Of a DNA stretch of 64,000 nucleotides, positions 60,990 to 64,000 are shown in pieces; the first letter of the stretch is position 1, and every line of letters starts with the position of its first letter. Made by a program: the position numbers and the translations under genes. Origin of the DNA: Girardinichthys multiradiatus (lineage: Eukaryota; Chordata; Actinopteri; Cyprinodontiformes; Goodeidae); the NCBI RefSeq assembly GCF_021462225.1, contig NC_061816.1, forward strand, positions 10,627,390 through 10,691,389, read 5' to 3'. The notes beneath the pieces are model-generated. The model was given only the letters and a program-made list of their open reading frames with translations. It was not told where the DNA came from and did no database searches.

Positions 60990-63900
60990 AGGAAACATAG
61001 GTGAGCTCCATTGAAGTAAACGACTGAAGAGGACATATTTCTCAACCACCAAAAACTGAAAACAGGATTATGAAACTGTTGAGATCTTGGCTTCTAGACA
61101 AGGAACAGCCCAAAGCTGGCTGAAAGGACATGCCACAGCTAGGAAAGATAGCTTGAACAGGGAGCCAACCGACAGACCTCGGAGGTAGTTGTTTGTGAGC
61201 TTAAAGTTTGCATTCTCTGTCAGTACAAAACGTGTTAATGGTTGCAGATTGTGTTGAATCAGTTATTCTCCAATCCTCCTGTATTAGTTATGATAATTAG
61301 CTGAAAAATTAAACTGATTTTTCTTGTTTTTAAACCAAATCAAGGATAGAGCGTTTGACTGCGTCTGCCTGAGTAATTTACGTTCGGTCTCGGTTTCCAC
61401 GTCTAGCGTTATATCTTGGTCACCATTTATACAAAGTTTTCTAACGAAAACGGAAAAATTTAGTTGTACTTCTGTTTACATGACAACTGAACGTTTTCTG
61501 AAAATGGCACAATTTAAGAACAGCTTCCAGTGTGAAATGGTTTGAAAACGAACCCGTTGTTTGAATCTTGCTTACAGGGCAGTCCTGGCTTATGTGCAGT
61601 ACAACTGAAATCAGTTTAAATTAATGCGCACACGCACAACATAACAGCTGCTGCCAGTTTAAAACCCCCGTTAAAGTTCTTATTTTCTCCCGTTGTGTAA
61701 TACGAAGTGTCTTCGTATGTTGTTGAGTTTCGAAGAATATACCGGCAACTAGTGGTGTGGCGGGTAAAATTACACCATTTTCACGTCTGTGCTGTTGCCG
61801 TTTGAACGGAGAATGCAATTAAAACGTCATGTAGCTGTGCTAACAGAAACAGGGATAAAAATCCAGTTTTCAATGGATTGTTGTGGTGTTAACAGGTCCT
61901 GGAAGTGATTCTTTAAGGCCAGACGACATGTTATGAGTGGGGAAACTAACTGTGGAAAGACAGAGTTTGAATGGTGTGACGGGCGGTGTCCTTGGAATAA
62001 CATTTTGAGAGCTACGTTACGGACTGATTATGTGGGGAAAAGGGTGACAATCACTGCGTGGCTCCCTAATTGGGCATCAGAGTAACAATGCTGAGCAGAA
62101 ATTGCAGCAAACAACTTAAAATTGATACGTTTAGGGTTTTTAATTAGTTTTTGTCACCTTTTGTTTTTAATTATAAGCAGACTTTGCTGGCCACAGAGCA
62201 CATTTAAATCCCTGGGTGTGGTGCCGGTTTTTTAAGTCTCCAGGCTATTGTTCACAGACAGTTCTCCCAATTTCCTCCTTCTTGCTGGATTAACCACTAT
62301 ATAAATCTATATAAAACTCAAATTTGAGCCGCAGACTTTGCTGCCACTACAGTTGTCACACATTGTGTTATGAACTGATGCCAGAGTTAAAATCTTTCAA
62401 CCAAATAGGTAATCTGAACATGTTTAACTTAATTTGCATTTTAAACTTGATTTATTCTTTCCTAATTTTAAACTTTCTTCCTTCTTAGAGGTTTATATTA
62501 AATACAATCAACAAAAACCACAACAACCTCACTTCATGTCACCATATAAACTACAGGAGCTAGAACATTTTTCTAAAAAGTGTACATATTACATAAAAGT
62601 CCAATACTAAATAATTATTTGTCAATGTTTACTTGGACAGTTTATTTTTGAGAGGTATGCCTATTCCAGCAGTGGTAAACAAGTATTTAAGTGAGGTTTG
62701 CTGCATGTGTCAGTCTCGAATGTAGATCGCAGGAACATCAGGGATGGTTTAAAGACTTGCTGTAACAGCTCATGTTTCTCTTCAAAAGTAGCAGTTGATT
62801 TGGTGCAAAAACTTACAAAGTACGTGTTGTTTTTCTAAAGCACTGCTGCTCGGTGACAAATTGTTTACTTCTGCAGCTGAAGAAACCATTTCAGGTTTTA
62901 GTAATAGTCACATTTTTTCCTCAGAGCAGGTAAACCTTGTTCAGGTGGAGACATATTATTCATAGCCTCCTTCACAGATGAGTGTAACCTGACTGAACCT
63001 GGGTCAGGACTTGTACGTTCTCTTTATTGGATAGCTCATAATGTAAATGTGGGGAATAATCCATCCTACTTCTTTAATAAAATGTATTTTTTTTAAACAT
63101 AAAGGATGTTATTGCTTTACTTTTTTATGACCCATGATTTGGGATTTCTGACTATCCTGCTGGCAATCGGGCAGAAGCAACATCCGCATTAAAAGGATTT
63201 CCTACCTTTTTTTGTCAATTTTAGAGATTAGGGCTTTCACCTCAGGAAAACAAAATATAGCTTTTAAGACTGTTTATTTTGCATAAGTCCAATTAAAACA
63301 TTTTTATAGCAGAAATGTCATGGGTGAGACTGCCAATCACGGTGTTTTTGGTCATTATTGCAATAACGATAAAAGTGATGTTCAGAGCAGTCTTTTTGGG
63401 CATACATTTGTCACTACATACCATCAGAGCCCCACAAGCATCTACTCTGAAAATAAAGCTTATTCATTACGACACAGGCTTCATTAAGCAGTGCAATTGA
63501 ACCTATAAACATGAAACACTTGCATTCAGTAATACTTACACTTCTTTTGATATTTATTTATGCTCTGTTGGAACAAACAGAATTGTTTAAAACAACAAAA
63601 GCACCAATCTCAGTGAGTTTTTAAGAATTGCAAACATCAATTGAAATTTAGTATCAATAAAAATGACAATTTTTTGCACAAATTGTTTTTCCTAATGTAC
63701 GGTATTTGCCACCCTCCACAAGGTGGGTAAGCCACAGTAGGTCTTTCCTGAATAAGCTGGTTCCACAGTGCAGTATTCAGTAAGGTTGTTGGAAAGTGGA
63801 AGAAAAAGTGTACACCTTGAAGCAGGTCAGGTGACTGACTGGGCCATCGTAGCTGGCTGATATTTCTTCTCTGAATCCAACAGTTTCCATAGATGTGTGT

Positions 63901-64000
63901 TTGGGGTCATTGACTTGCTAAAAAAAAAAAACCTCCTTTCCTCTTCTTATCAAGAACATCCTAATACAGTTCTTCCATAAAGATTTGGGCAGAACATTTT
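60990..64000. other. downstream non-coding region
   Basis: No exon with recognisable similarity was found after the tubgcp3 3' UTR. It is AT-rich, with one probable Tc1 remnant at the edge. Confidence 0.5.
63720..64000 (-). mobile_element. probable Tc1 remnant at the right edge
   Basis: A GTGTTTGGGGTCATTGACTTG stretch is the complement of a common Tc1 core region. The element continues past the window. Confidence 0.4.

Noticed and set aside
1..64000. CRISPR arrays, bacterial operons, phage or virus-like integrations
   Set aside because: No regularly spaced repeats, no ribosome-binding-site gene clusters and no viral structural or integrase genes were seen; the content is vertebrate.

Overview
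The window looks like a piece of a teleost fish chromosome, probably a ray-finned fish of the spiny-rayed type. It is AT-rich and intron-rich, and it is full of Tc1/mariner and hAT DNA transposons of kinds common in fish. Two vertebrate genes are recognisable. No bacterial-type operons, CRISPR arrays, rRNA genes or convincing tRNA genes were seen.

Left half (about 1 to 37.5 kb): the 5' end of atp11a, a P4-ATPase phospholipid flippase, on the minus strand. Coding exon 1 (15 codons, 37441-37485) and coding exon 2 (41 codons, 2794-2916) are separated by an intron of about 34.5 kb. The rest of the gene lies beyond the left edge. Intron 1 holds two Tc1-like DD34E copies in head-to-head inverted orientation (19340-20950 and 22028-23637), a DD38E Tc1-like copy (14765-16384), a 365-bp hAT MITE with an 8-bp target duplication, a hAT transposase C-terminal fragment, and many worn Tc1 remnants. 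A second DD38E copy (1131-2759) sits in intron 2, only 30 bp from the exon 2 donor.

Middle (37.5 to 40.95 kb): a divergent intergenic stretch of about 3.5 kb between the two start codons. It has a CpG-rich segment with an NRF1-type palindrome on the atp11a side and a YY1-like element on the tubgcp3 side. A degraded DNA transposon and Tc1 remnants lie between.

Right half (40.95 to 60.06 kb): a complete tubgcp3 gene (gamma-tubulin complex component 3) on the plus strand. I reconstructed 23 coding exons that join in frame into 905 codons plus stop. Its introns carry a DD36E-spaced Tc1-like pseudo-transposon, an L2-like LINE fragment and several Tc1 remnants. Three splice choices stand out: two in-frame acceptors 42 bp apart at exon 8, two in-frame donors 21 bp apart at exon 14, and a 16-nt exon-like block before the last exon that would swap the C-terminus. 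About 3.9 kb of non-coding sequence follows.

I did not find a clearly new biological system. The most interesting points are the alternative splice structures in tubgcp3, the 1.6-kb inverted transposon pair, the catalytic lesions in the DD38E transposases, and two perfect hairpins.
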